Of a DNA stretch of 64,000 nt, positions 23,230 to 34,367 are shown piece after piece. Positions within the stretch are counted from its first letter, which is position 1; every line of letters begins with the position of its first letter. The position numbers were made by a program, and so were the translations under genes. Origin of the DNA: Antilocapra americana (Eukaryota; Chordata; Mammalia; Artiodactyla; Antilocapridae); the NCBI GenBank assembly GCA_007570785.1, contig ML660201.1, positions 35,578,090 through 35,642,089 on the forward strand. The letters are read 5' to 3'. A model generated the notes under the pieces. It saw only the letters and a list, made by a program, of their open reading frames with translations, was not told the origin of the DNA and searched no databases.

Positions 23230-25135
23230 AGAAATGAGTGTCAAACAACTGTTAGAACTAATAAACAAGTTCAGTCAAGTTGGTAAGATACAAGGTCAGC
23301 ATAGAAAAATAAATCACATTTCTATCCACAGTCTGGAAACACCAAGGAAACAATTCCATGCAAAAGAATAATATACTTAGAAATATATTTAATGAAAGCT
23401 TGATACTTGTTAACATACAGATTATAAGACACTGCTGAAAGAAATAAAAGATGACCTACATAACTGGAGAGATGCCCTATCTTCATAAGCTGGCAGACCG
23501 AATTCTGTTAATATGGCAGTGTTCCCCGTATCAGTCTCCAGAATGAACATAATCTGTATTAAAATCCCAGATACACTTTTTGTAGCAATAGGGAGATCCT
23601 GAAATTCATATGAAAAACAAAGGATCCAAAACAGCCGAAACAATCTTGACAAAGAAGACCAAAGATGAAGGATTCAGTTTCCAATTTCAAAACTTCTTAC
23701 AAAGCCATGGTCAGTCAGTAATCAAGACAGTGTGACAATGACATAAAGACAGACGTACAGATCAGTGGAAAAGAAATGAAAGTATGGAAAGAAACCCTCA
23801 CACTTACGGCCAACTGATTTTCTGTGGAGTGCTTAAGGCAATTCAATGGGGAGAAAGAAGAAACTTTTTAAAAAATGGTGCTGAGACAACTGGATATTAA
23901 TTTAACATGCAGAAGAATGAAGCTGGACCCCTGTCTCACACTGTGTACCAAAGTTAGCTCAAATGGGTCAAAGACCTAAATCTAAGAGCTAAGACCAGAA
24001 GATGCTGACAAAAAACAAACAAACAAACAAACAGGTATATATTGACAATCTTGGATTACGCACTGGTTCATTACATATGACAACAAGAGCACAGGAAACA
24101 AAGCAAAACAAGAACTGGGTTTCATCAAGGTTTTAAAAGTTGGTACTTCAAAGGACATTATCAAGGAAGTGAAAAGATGACACACAGAATGTAAGAAAAT
24201 ATTTGCAAATTATATATATAAGACATTTGTATCGAGAATGTATAAAGAATTCAACAATAGAAAGATGAGTAAACAAATATAAAAATGAGCAAAGGGTCTA
24301 AACAGACATTTCTCTAAAATAGACAGACAGGTGGCCAACAGACACATGGAAAAATGTTCAGCATCACTAATCACCGGGAGCTGCCGATCAAAAGTAAAAC
24401 CATTAGTGAGATGCCGCTTCAGGCTCCTTAGGATGGCTATTATCAGGAAAAACCAGAGTAACACGTGTTGGCAAGGATGTGGCAACACTAGGACCTACAT
24501 ATATTGCTGCTGAGAATGTAAAATGGTGCAGCACTTTGATAAACAGTTGGGCAGTTCCTCAAAATATTCAACGTGAAGTTACCACATGACCTAGGTATTC
24601 TATTCCTAAGTATATACCCTAGGGAACTGAAAATAGATGTCTATATAAAACCTTATACACAAATGGTCATAGCAGCATTATTAATGACACAAAGTAGAAA
24701 CAACTCAAATGTCCACCAAATGAGAAATGAATCAACAAAATATGGTCATATCTGTACTATGAAGTATTATTCAGGCATAAAAGCAACGCCATGTGTGCAT
24801 TTTAACAGCATCATGCTGAGCAGCAGCAGGCAGACACAAAGGGCACGTATAGTATGATCCCATTTATATGAAATGCTCAGAACAGGCACATACACAGAGA
24901 AAGAAAGTACGTAAGTGGTTTTTAGGGACTTGGGAGCAGGAGGAATTAGAAGTGACTGCCCATGGATAAGGGATTTCATGTTGGGGTGATTAAAATATTC
25001 TAAAACTAGATAGTGGTGATGGTTGCACAACTCTTTCACTATACTTTTAAAAACCACTGAAATTAAATTTAAAATAAAATTATCTTTAAAATGGGTGAAT
25101 TTTGTATGTTATATAAATTATATCTCACTCAAATA
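23230..25135 (+). mobile_element. L1 ORF2 to 3' end, second of two
   Basis: Earlier ORF2 sequence starts again at about 23250 (gttagaactaataaacaagt) and runs through the same 3' motif (ggatggctattatcagg near 24430) to an A/T-rich tail near 25100. It is therefore a separate copy directly after the first. It is broken by many stops. Confidence 0.75.
24005..24032 (+). repeat. (AAAC)n microsatellite
   Basis: About six AAAC units lie inside the second L1 fragment. Confidence 0.85.
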
Positions 25136-25843
25136 TCATGAAAAATCTGTCTACAGTAGCGTGTAACTTTAAACACACTAGTATATGAAACTGTATGTGC
25201 TGCCTTCCTTATCATAGTGCACATTAACCATGAACATCTGTGCTCCTGCCCTTCATATCAAAGTGTGTACTTTCAGCCAGTGAGTCAAGTCTCGGTGTCT
25301 GTGAAAAGCAGCCTTCCAGCCACAGAAGTGGCCTGTCCTCCTAGCAGCCTTGAAGTTCTGTAAGAACTCTATTTGCTCTTGAACTTCCAGGGTCCTCATG
25401 GCCCTGGAAATGTTTTGGACAGGACTAAACACACAGGCTACAAGGACTGGAATAAACCAATTACCTAATCTTCGAAAGACTGCTCTGAAAGTCACCTTCC
25501 TGGATTCAGCTCTCAGTATTTCCATTTGCATTAAAAGGCTTGGCTCTCACTGGTCAGAAACAATGTTAGGGTAACCACATGACATTAAAGTCTGGTTCCT
25601 AACACTGGATATGAAATCACTTCATGTAAAAACAGTAAGGCTCAGAACATTTCCTTCGATCATCTGATTATGACAGCAGAGGTCTGACAGCTTCATGAAG
25701 CACTAAGGGGGCAGAGGATGTCCCCACTTCTTCTTATACATCGTTGAAGACGGGCCAATGAGAGGATAACGTGCGAGTGTAATGACCCAGCAGGACGATT
25801 TCATTTTCTTGCAGTTGAAGATAGTTTAAAGTTTATTACTTAC

Positions 25844-25940
25844 ATGCTAAAATATTGATGTATCTGTTTTTGTGCTTGTTATCTGGATGATTGGAATGTT
25901 CTGCAGTGATGTTCATGTCAGCCGTGCAGCGCTGGACTTC
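25844..25940 (-). CDS. PTPRG: PTPRG D1 exon with the pTyr-recognition loop
   Basis: This 97-nt exon starts in phase 0 after tctctag and encodes [20 protein letters not shown] then [12 protein letters not shown], ending with T of a Tyr codon before gtaagtaat. The KNRY motif is the phosphotyrosine-recognition loop of active phosphatase domains; its Tyr stacks on the substrate ring and sets pocket depth. D2 lacks this Tyr (see 11164-11257). I recall Glu in human PTPRG at the position read here as Asp (NHPD), a conservative difference. It maps to about residues 854-886. Confidence 0.96.
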
Positions 25941-26169
25941 CTAGAGAAGGGAATAAACAGGGAGATTACCAAGATTTTTAGACATGCTTTTAGATGCTGA
26001 ACAACAGCCAAGAGAAAGAAACTATAGACATCCAAAAGCCCAGAGCCTTTACTCACTCCCCAGTCACCGGCCACCATCACCTCCCCAAACTCAACTTCAG
26101 AAACGAATACTAACATATTCATAACAAATGTATGAAGGATGAAAACAAAATAAAAGGATTTCATTCTTT

Positions 26170-26410
26170 ACTAATTCATCAACCATCCATTTTATTCCAG
26201 ATCTGACCTAGGCATGGGGATTACAGAAATAGTAACTCTTTTTGAAGATGTTGTAGTCAAATGGGTGAGAAAAACATAAAAACATGATGACAGGCAAATG
26301 TGATCAGTAGAAGAGAGGCCTGAAGAAATGCTAGGAACACAGAAGGTTTAAGTGGGCGACAATGCACCTGGGTCTTAAAGAGATGAGCAGAACATCCCAG
26401 GCAGAAGAGC
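26170..26410 (+). repeat. Possible L2 fragment
   Basis: ctaggcatggggattacaga, aaggtttaagtgggcg, gggtcttaaagagatgagca and catcccaggcagaag follow the L2 3' order. They are diverged. Confidence 0.5.
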
Positions 26411-26519
26411 CATCCCCACCATGATCGGCAGTATGCTTCTATTATGGTCCTCACGGCCTTGTTTTACAGCAGACTACAAAGTGGCTATCCTCAGCCCTGA
26501 AATGACAGTGTGCGTGTGT

Positions 26520-26740
26520 GTGCGCTAAGCTGCCTCAGCCGTATCCGACCCTTGGTGACCCCACAGACTGCAGCCCACCAGGCGCCTCTGTCTGTGGGAT
26601 TCTCCATGCCAAGAATACTGGAAAGCGTTGCCATGTCCTCCTCCAGGGGATCTTTCTGACCCATGAAGATAACCCACGTCTCCCATCTCCTGCATGGGCA
26701 AGCAGGTTCTTTATCACAGTGATACCTGGGAAGGCCTGAA
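26520..26740 (-). mobile_element. Bov-tA-type SINE
   Basis: Antisense pattern with ctgcagcccaccaggcgcct, ccaagaatactggaaagcgt and ctcctccaggggatctttct. A short (GT)n run precedes it at 26509-26523. Confidence 0.88.
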
Positions 26741-27390
26741 ATGACACTCCGAGAACCTAAAACTGTTCCATCTGGCTTACCCATATACGGCTCTGATGCA
26801 CTAATTTTTAACTCCAATTTTATTTACCTGATCCTTCTTTAGAAAAACAGCTGTGGGAGAAGCAACTCTCCTCTTCTATTACCTTTGCCATGGATAGAAA
26901 CACTGTCCATTAGCCTAATAAAAGATTGCTAAAAAAGCCAAATTTTTCTACACCATATGCTTCAAATCCCAAGAAACCACTGGTGCTAATAAAGGAAGTC
27001 ATTTCCAGTGCACAGCTGCGACAAAGAGCAGGGCAAAGCGACATGAGGGGATCAGGAAAAACCTTTCACACGTGACAGATGTAACTGGGTTTACGAGTAT
27101 GCAGACTCTTCTTCACAAAGGAGCTGCACAGCAAGTATGGACGATGTCCACAGCATATTCATCACGCACAATGAAACCGGTAAGGAACCGGCTGTCTTGT
27201 ATATTCGCAAAGCACTTACGAGGAGCTCACCATGATCAAAGAACTAAGGCAAAAAACAACAGGTCACTAAATATTCAAAACCATATTCACAGACACCTGA
27301 TTCCTGGAGGATGTACACTCAGTTTTTTAGAATTGGAGGCATTCCTGGTGGAAGGAAGAATGAGAAGGAACAAAAGGAAGAAAACGAGGG

Positions 27391-27613
27391 AGCTTCCCAG
27401 GTGGCTCCGCGGTCAAGCATCTGCCTGCCAATGCAGGAGACATGGGTTTGATCCCTGGTCTGGGAGGATCCCACATGCCATGGAGCAACTGAACCCATGC
27501 ACACAACCACTGGGCTCCAGAGCCCAGGGACCACACCAAGAGGCTCACCCCAACTACAGAAAAGCCCGTGCAGCAATGAAGACCCCGCACAGCCAAAAAT
27601 AAATACACACAAA
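27391..27613 (+). mobile_element. CHR-type tRNA SINE, long form
   Basis: cttcccaggtggctccgcgg, ggagacatgggtttgatccc, gggaggatcccacatgccat and the 3' part aagaccccgcacagccaaaa are all present. Confidence 0.85.
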
Positions 27614-27633
27614 AAATTATATATTTAAAAAAA

Positions 27634-27695
27634 AAAAAGGAAACAAGGAAGAGCGAGAAGGAAGGAAAGAGAGAGAAAGAGAAAGAAAGAAAAGC
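27634..27695 (+). repeat. Purine-rich (GA/AAG) tract
   Basis: About 60 nt of almost pure purine on the plus strand follows the SINE's A-rich tail. It probably arose by expansion of that tail. Confidence 0.85.
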
Positions 27696-28259
27696 CCCAT
27701 CCATTAATTCAACCCATCTCTCTAGAGAAAGTGTGTATTTCATGACAGTGTATTATCTTTTCTTACTTTTACTAAATGTGATAAACTCTGATACCTGCTA
27801 TTCTGTCTAAAATGGTTTATAACCTACAGATGGGCGAATGCTGGTTTAAAAGGCCTGAAGGCTGCCTTTGGCTGTTTTCTCTAAAATAGACATAAAATGT
27901 GAGCGTAATTTAATGAGCCTGCTGTTTTAACATCTCCAGGAACAGGAGCGATGCTAGCCGCACTCAGAATATCTGCCATTCGGGATTGCCTTGAAAGCCC
28001 AAGGCATACTCTTCTGAATGGTTTCGGGGGCAGAAAACCTTTGAAAATGGATTTGTATTCCAGAAGACATTAATTCAGCCTGCACACACATCTGTGAAGT
28101 AAGCTGACATGCTTTGGTTCCTGCGTTCCGAAGGTCATACCCTTGGCATGTACCTCTTCTGGGCTGAGCTGCTCAGATCTCTTGGGCTGAGATTTCAGCT
28201 CTGAGGACTTTAGTTGGAGATTCGCCTTGCTGATATTTTTTTTCCCCATTGTGTGACTC

Positions 28260-28690
28260 TGACCACACTCACAGGACTGAGGTGGGGCCTCTATTACAGT
28301 CTAATGCAACTGGCCGAGCCTGTATGGGAGCAGCTGTCTGCACTGTTTAAAGCGGCCATTCAATATGGCCAATCAAACTCTGCGCTATCTAAAACCCTTG
28401 GTCTGATCTGTCGCCTCTATTTCACTTTTCCAATTATGTGAATGACAGAAAACAAAGAATGGTCATAAATAATGCTAAATCTGATTTTATGAGAACCCAA
28501 GGGGTTGGCCTACGGCCTTCTGATTTTCTCTTGTGGATAATAATGTCATCTGTAATTCCTTGCAGTACCGCCTGGTTCATTTAGATGCTGATAATATCAT
28601 CCAATCCTAGAGTGCTTTTTCTCCAGCTGAACTGGCATTTCAAAGTTAATGTGATTTTAATAGCTGTTAAGACCCTTTGAAGTGACACTG
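28260..28690. promoter_or_regulatory. Candidate conserved non-coding element
   Basis: This repeat-free stretch is rich in TAAT-like sites (gataataatgtcatc, gttaatgtgattttaatagc) and has a ccattcaatatggccaatc motif. It looks unlike decayed repeat sequence. Function is inferred only; comparative alignment would decide. Confidence 0.25.
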
Positions 28691-30719
28691 GCCAACAGCA
28701 TGTGTATAGTACAGCTACTCAGTCAGCACCCAAATAAAAAGTTTTTAAGATTTAAGCTTGTTTGCACTTTACTGTCTCTATAACAGAGCCGGAATTCTCA
28801 AATGAATACTATGCGAATGGCCAGGACACACCACCAAATAGAAGAGCCAGCTGAAAACAAGGGATCTACAACAAAGCCTAACTTTAAAAAAATGAACCAA
28901 AAGAAAGTAAAAGAAAACTGCAAGTTGACAGATAAAGAATTCTTCAGAGATGATACCGGCTACATCACCTCCTGCCTGGAGTTGTAGATGGAGGAGGCTG
29001 TCCAAAGGCACGTGCTGACTTCCTGTCCTCCCATTCAGAGGCTTAATTTGGGGTGTAGGGGGGAGCCAAAATGGATCTAGAAATCTTTCAGGTTACTCAG
29101 CTTCAAAGTGAAGCAAGCTGAGAAGGAAATATTTTGGACCTGGTGACCAAGTGTTAGGTCGAGCGTGTCTACCAGTCTTCGTGTCTGAGCTCAGGCAGCC
29201 CCCTTCTATGTCCTGGGACCTGTCCTGCATGAGTGTGAGTCAGGACCACAGCACAGCGCTGTCGGACACGGAGCTGGCCCCGACCCGGAACGGGTCACCA
29301 CCTTCCTGCCTCTCCTCTCTGCCCAGGCAGCCACTACTGCCACACTGGTGTTCTTCAAAGGCTGCTTACCTGTGTTCTTCTCTTGCTCAGACACCTCTTA
29401 GGGAGATGCTGAACCCCTGGGTCAGGCTTTCCGGGCCCCACCTCCGTACCTCCCCCTTCCCAACGCTGGACAGTTTTAACTTGGTGCCCTCTGAACAGCT
29501 GTATGACCTCCTGTTCTCGCTTCACTGCAGTTTTCCTTCCTGTGAAAGCCTGTGCTGCTCTTCATCCCCTCTAAATCCATATTTAAGTGTCTGCCTTACC
29601 CTCCAGAAAATCAACCCATCTCCAAAGAAACTACCCCAGTGTCTATCACCCTGCAGCTGGTCTATAAAACAGATTTATTTTTTCCTGTACAACTCGGCTA
29701 ACACACTTCTTTCCTCACTCTTCATAAGAGCCTCAACTTAAAAACCTCAACTTCATCACCTATGATTTCTTTCATGATAAGGGTTTACGAAGTTTTCCTT
29801 TGGGTCATGTGAGACCCACGCTGGCATTTTGTCACTGAGGCTCAGGGAACTGCCAACCTGCAGGAAGCCTTCTTTCTGCAGTTTTCCGCCTCCGTCAGGA
29901 ACTCCCCAGTGTGTGTCACCAGCAACAAGGGAACTCTGTGTCTTACGTAAGGCGATCGTGGCCACTGGCCTGGGCTCGGGGGACACAGCTTTGTTCTCAT
30001 GATTTAAGATTGAGCAACCAGCCCAAATTTAGCTGAGCTGGAGTTAATTTTAACAGACTCGATTCCCCAAAAGATCTTGTCAAGGGGGCATTGGACGTCT
30101 GGCGTCATCTCTGCATTCCACTTTTAAGCCTGTGATGCTCCTGACCCCTGCCTATTAATTCTGCTGACCCACAGGGCCTTGCAGCTCCCCTGATTTTCAA
30201 AGATTATATGCTAGCACCGAGCCTCTAGAAGCCTCCTTGATTATGACCTGGGAGGCGGGGGGAAGGGTGAGGCTGAAGTCAGCTAAGGTATCCAAGGGAA
30301 TGGTCACTGAACACTATCCTGACACCAGGATTGATGCTACTTCCAGGGACTTCAAAATCTGCTAGAGGTATAATGTCCCCAGCTTTTTAACAGCCTCCAA
30401 AATTTATCTGACAAGGACAAAAAGCTTGCATTCAGCATCACCTCTACACAAAGACTCAAAATTACCAGCAAATCATTTCTCATTCTCCTGTAAGCAGCAA
30501 AGTTCTGAACATATGACAGGTAGTCACCAATTTTTTTTTTTCCATTTCCCTCCACGATCTGAAAACAAGATGGGCCAAATAATATAACTTTCGCAGAAAA
30601 ACCCAATCAAAATTCTTAGCAGCCCTTCTCTGCTTTCCTGGCAGAACTTCATTCCTGGATTGGCACTTCTCTTGCTTTGCCCGCTTTGTGCATTAGCTGT
30701 GCTCACTCCCCCAACCAGA

Positions 30720-30825
30720 ACGAACTCCCTGAGGGCAAGTTCTCTGTCCAGTCCATCTCTGTGCCTTATAGCACATCCAGAGAATAGCAGGTACTCAGTA
30801 ACTGTGGAATGACTGGCTTCAACGC
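30720..30825 (+). repeat. Possible L2 3' end
   Basis: ccctgagggcaagttctctg and gcaggtactcagtaactgtg, followed by gaatgac, resemble the L2/MIR3 3' consensus. Confidence 0.45.
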
Positions 30826-30837
30826 CTTTTAATGGGC

Positions 30838-31042
30838 AAACTGGAAAAGACCCTGATGCTGGGAAAGATTGAGGGCAAGAGGAAAAGGGGACGACAGAGA
30901 ATGAGGTGGTTGAATGGCACCATGGGCTCAACAGACATGAGTCTGAGCAATCTCTGGGAGACAGTGAAGGACAGGGAAGCCTGGCATGCTGCAGTCCATG
31001 GGGACAGAGTCGGACATGACTGAGCAACTGAATAACAACACG
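30838..31042 (+). mobile_element. BovB 3'-end fragment
   Basis: It matches the 3' end of the larger BovB at about 61120-61322: agaccctgatgctgggaaag, gaatgaggtggttgaatggc, catgctgcagtccatgggg and tcggacatgactgagc. It is strongly 5' truncated. Confidence 0.88.
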
Positions 31043-31394
31043 GGCAAATATTAACTGTTGAGTGGTTTTCTCTATAATTTTAAGACTCATTCTTGGACTA
31101 ATTTCAGGCCTCTATTCAGTAGTTATGTAAGATTTTTGTAAGTCAGATTATCAGCCCTTTGGGAAGGCTCTAGACCATAAAGATCATGTATTGGGCTCCC
31201 AGTACTCCTAGCTGTAGGATGGGGTGGGGGGTGGGGTAGCTCCTTTATTCTAACCTCCCTCTTCTACTTTTTTTGCCAAGGAATTTACTGGTCCCTCAGC
31301 TGCAAGATCAGTTTTAGACATCACTGATCACCATGGGTAATTCTCTTCACTACAGGATAACACTTACTTAAATGAAGAGTCTGGACAGCCTGAG

Positions 31395-31600
31395 GCTTAA
31401 ACATATGGGCTTGAATCAGAAAGCTTTGGTCTTACTGATCAGCAAGTAGTCCTATTGCCGCCACTTCATTACTGAACTAACCAATGCCTCAGTCTTCCTC
31501 ATCTGCAAAATGGGGACAAAACAGCTCACAGCTCATGGGGGTTATTTCTGAGGAATGAGTGAAATAATCTGAGCAATGGTGCCAAGCAGATACTGGCTAT
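31395..31600 (+). repeat. MIR SINE remnant
   Basis: cctcagtcttcctcatctgc and aaaatggggacaaaacagct, then gaggaatgagtgaaataatc, follow the MIR consensus. Confidence 0.6.
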
Positions 31601-31772
31601 AATGACTCCACATAAAAGGACCTGGAAATCTGGAGTTGAGGTTTCTACTCTCTTAACACGATGAGGGTTTTGTTTTATTCTTGTTGAATCACACAAAATT
31701 TTGTCCTGACCTTATATTATTATTTTTTTTTTTTTACAGTCTATGACTATCCCCTGTCTATAAAATAGCCTT

Positions 31773-31880
31773 GATAGGGGAATCTCCTCTTGGTGCAATG
31801 TTTAGGACTGCTGAGCACTTGGGTTCAGTCCCTGGTCAGGGAACCGAGGTCAAGCTGTGTGGTGAAGCCAAAAAAACCAG
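31773..31880 (+). mobile_element. Diverged CHR-type SINE
   Basis: ggttcagtccctggtcaggg and the ending gaagccaaaaaaacc, with a degraded head, mark a CHR-like SINE. Confidence 0.65.
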
Positions 31881-33517
31881 CCTCAATAGTTCGTTAAAGA
31901 TCCTACTACTGTTTTTCTTTTTAGCAGAGCTATGCAAAAGGAGCACTACTACTGCTTTAAAATACTTCAAATTTCTCCTAAATTAGAAGATCGACAGTAT
32001 GTAGTAGGTTTTTCTACTGTCTCATTTCCCTCTCTGCATGACTGTCTTACTATTGTTTTTGGAAGAAAGGATGTTCTTGCTAGGGTGAAGAGCCTTGACT
32101 CAAAACCTTTCAAACCAGCACAGACTGTGAAATAACAACGATAGAAGAAAGCCACCCTTCTCCCCGCCCTCCCCATGCCAGTCCCAAACATACCAGGTGA
32201 TAAGCTATAGTATAGATGACAAAAGCTACAGCCACAGTAATTTTTTGTTTTGTTTTTAGGATAGAAATAAGGTGCAGATGCCCAGGATTTGTTAAGAGGC
32301 GTGATTTTGATCCAGTGAAGCCCATTTTAAGTCAGAGCCAGTTTACGGAGGTGTAGCTGATTATTTTGAATAATTAAATGGTGTCAAAACCAGCTGTGAT
32401 GAATAGCACTGGGGTCTCAAATCATAAATAATTGAGAAACCGGAGCTGCATTTGATCATCCTGATCAAATTCTCGTCTCGAGAGGATGAATGTTTGTCCG
32501 GAATACCATCAACATTGTTAAACGCCTCAATATTCTTGCTCAGTCATCCAGCCAACAGTCAATTGAACTAAATCACTCGAACACCCCACACGCGTGCTGT
32601 CCTCATGAATGCAGAACGTCTGCCTGCGCACCATGCGCTCTGTACTTGGACAGGCACCTTTTTTTGGGTCAGCATCTAATAGCCGCATTAAGCACCTGAC
32701 TTGTTTTTTTTGCTTTTCCAGGAAACATGTGACTCTGCAGAACACATCAGAGGGGTCCTTCTCTCTACCACCTCTGCTCTGCTTTTGCTCCAGAAATAAA
32801 ACAAAGAATCAAAAAGCTAGGAGAGGAACTTCGGTTAAAACAAGTTGTCAATATAATTGCCTTTAGGATGGCCTTCGGGGACTCCCAAATTTGCATAGAA
32901 ACAGGGCTTCTGTTCTTCTTTTTCCTCTCTCCTCTCAGTAAAAATAATTGAGCCTCCCAGCCTTATGGCTCCTAGGTGATCTCCAAGGGCTTCCCTTCCA
33001 TTATTCCAAGTGAGCCCCCGACCAATTTTGTGAAAAGAGGTGGGCAGGTTAGCACCCTCGGCGTCATTTCCATTTTGAAGGAGAAATGAGACAGAAAGGA
33101 ACTGACTTACCCTCAAAGCTAGAAGACAGCTGAGCTGCCACGAAAACTTGGCCCCCTCAGCACCACTCATGCTGCCAGAGATGTGCCTCAGTGAAGAAAA
33201 GGGCAGTCTGTTTAATAGCTCCTCATTGACACCCTGTCACTGCCGAGCTGGCACGGGACCCAGAGCTGGCAGGGCGGTGCGCGCTGCTCTCTACCTTGTT
33301 TCCTACACACCAGCTCTCAAAATCAGGAGGCTGTGTTCACCCATGTCTCCTCTCCAGGGCTTAATAATTGCGAAAACAAGAGCAATCCACCTTTGCACAG
33401 ACTTAACTGTTAACCCAGCACTCTCCAGGATGTTCACCATTCGTTTCTGCCAACACTGTTGGGGTAGGAGGTGATGTCGCTGCCATTTCCAAGAATGAAG
33501 GGCGGGAGGTGGGGAGG

Positions 33518-33825
33518 CTTTCCTGGTGGCTTGGTGGTGAAGAATCCGCCTGCCAGTGCAGGACACACAGGTTTGATCCCTGGTCCGGGAAGATCCCATG
33601 TGCCGTGGAATCGCTAAAGCCTGTGTGCCCCAACTACCGAGCCTGTGCTTTAGCGCCTGGGAGCCACAACTACCGAAGCCCACACACTCGAGAGCCTGTG
33701 CTCTGCAACAAGAGAAGCTGGTGCATCGCAACTAGAAAGTGAGCCCCGCTCTCCACAGCGAGGGAAAGCCTGTGAAGCTACAGAGACCCAGCACAGCCAA
33801 ATAAATACATAAAATCATAAAAAAG
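33518..33825 (+). mobile_element. CHR-type tRNA SINE, long form
   Basis: ctttcctggtggcttggtgg, gtttgatccctggtccggga, repeated ccacaactaccgaagcccac-like units, and a cagcacagccaaataaatac 3' end. Length is about 300 nt. Confidence 0.85.
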
Positions 33826-33950
33826 TGAGGACACTGGGGATCAGAGGTGAAATGACTGACTCCACAATGAAAAAGATTGTGACTGGTGGAGCCGGCATCC
33901 GACTCCTCAGCCTGACAACCTGTGGTCCCCCCTACACCGTGTGTCTCCCA
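33826..33950 (-). repeat. Possible MIR remnant
   Basis: gaggacactggggatcagag and gtggagccggcatccgact resemble the antisense MIR core. Confidence 0.5.
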
Positions 33951-34275
33951 GAACGGATGCGGAGTTAGGAGCCTGTCCTCTTCATGATGACCACTGTCCC
34001 GGTGAGAATCCGAGTCTTTCCTTTCCTGCCACTGAGTCTGTTCTCTCACACAAGTGCACGCTCAGCAAGTGTGCAGCCAACTCTCTTTCACCTCGCTTGT
34101 ACTGGGAAAGGAAGGCCCGTGAGAACGCTCAGTGCAAGGAAAAGAGAGCCAGTCCCCACTTTCCGCAGTGGCTGCTTTTGTGATGCTCAAGATACATTCA
34201 TTTCAAGTTTACAAACAAATTCCTGTAAAAGAAGAGTTAGCTTTCTGGAAAGGAACGTCCGGTTTTGAAGCGTAC

Positions 34276-34367
34276 CTCAAAATCCTCGGAGAACCCGTGC
34301 TGGTTATTAGAATAGAGCTCACCGATGTGTTTAACAAACTGTTTGACAGGAATGGCTTCCATGTCAT
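34276..34367 (-). CDS. PTPRG: PTPRG juxtamembrane / D1 wedge exon
   Basis: This 92-nt exon begins with AT, completing the Asp codon begun in the previous exon, and encodes [20 protein letters not shown] and on to SEDFE, ending in phase 0. The acceptor is tcccacag and the donor GAG|gtacgc. In receptor phosphatases this region forms the helix-turn-helix wedge before D1; here [14 protein letters not shown] is the amphipathic helix and GFSEDFE leads into the first D1 helix. It corresponds to about human residues 824-853. It sits alone between an 8.3 kb and a 13.7 kb intron. Confidence 0.96.

Larger units (their letters stand above)
19948..25843 (-). other. PTPRG: PTPRG intron within D1, 5.9 kb
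   Basis: The distal 3.4 kb consists of two successive L1 ORF2/3' end fragments in plus orientation (21730-25135). The part from 19948 to 21730 appears unique, and I recognise nothing in it. Confidence 0.85.
25941..34275 (-). other. PTPRG: PTPRG intron between wedge and D1, 8.3 kb
   Basis: This intron holds a possible L2 (26170-26410), a Bov-tA SINE (26520-26740), three CHR SINEs (27391, 31773, 33518), a purine-rich tract (27634-27695), a BovB 3' end (30838-31042) and MIR-like remnants. The stretch 28260-28690 is repeat-free and may be conserved. A 196-codon open frame at 29151-29741 (plus) shows no family match and is not called. Confidence 0.8.

Noticed and set aside
27072..27602. 176-codon open frame on the plus strand
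   Set aside because: Its second half translates a CHR SINE and the first half is unique intron.
29151..29741. 196-codon open frame on the plus strand, the longest in the window
   Set aside because: Low-complexity Ser/Leu/Pro translation with no recognised motif, no splice or promoter support, in intronic DNA antisense to PTPRG.
30524..31090. 188-codon open frame on the minus strand
   Set aside because: It largely translates the antisense of a BovB 3' end, a common false gene in ruminant DNA.
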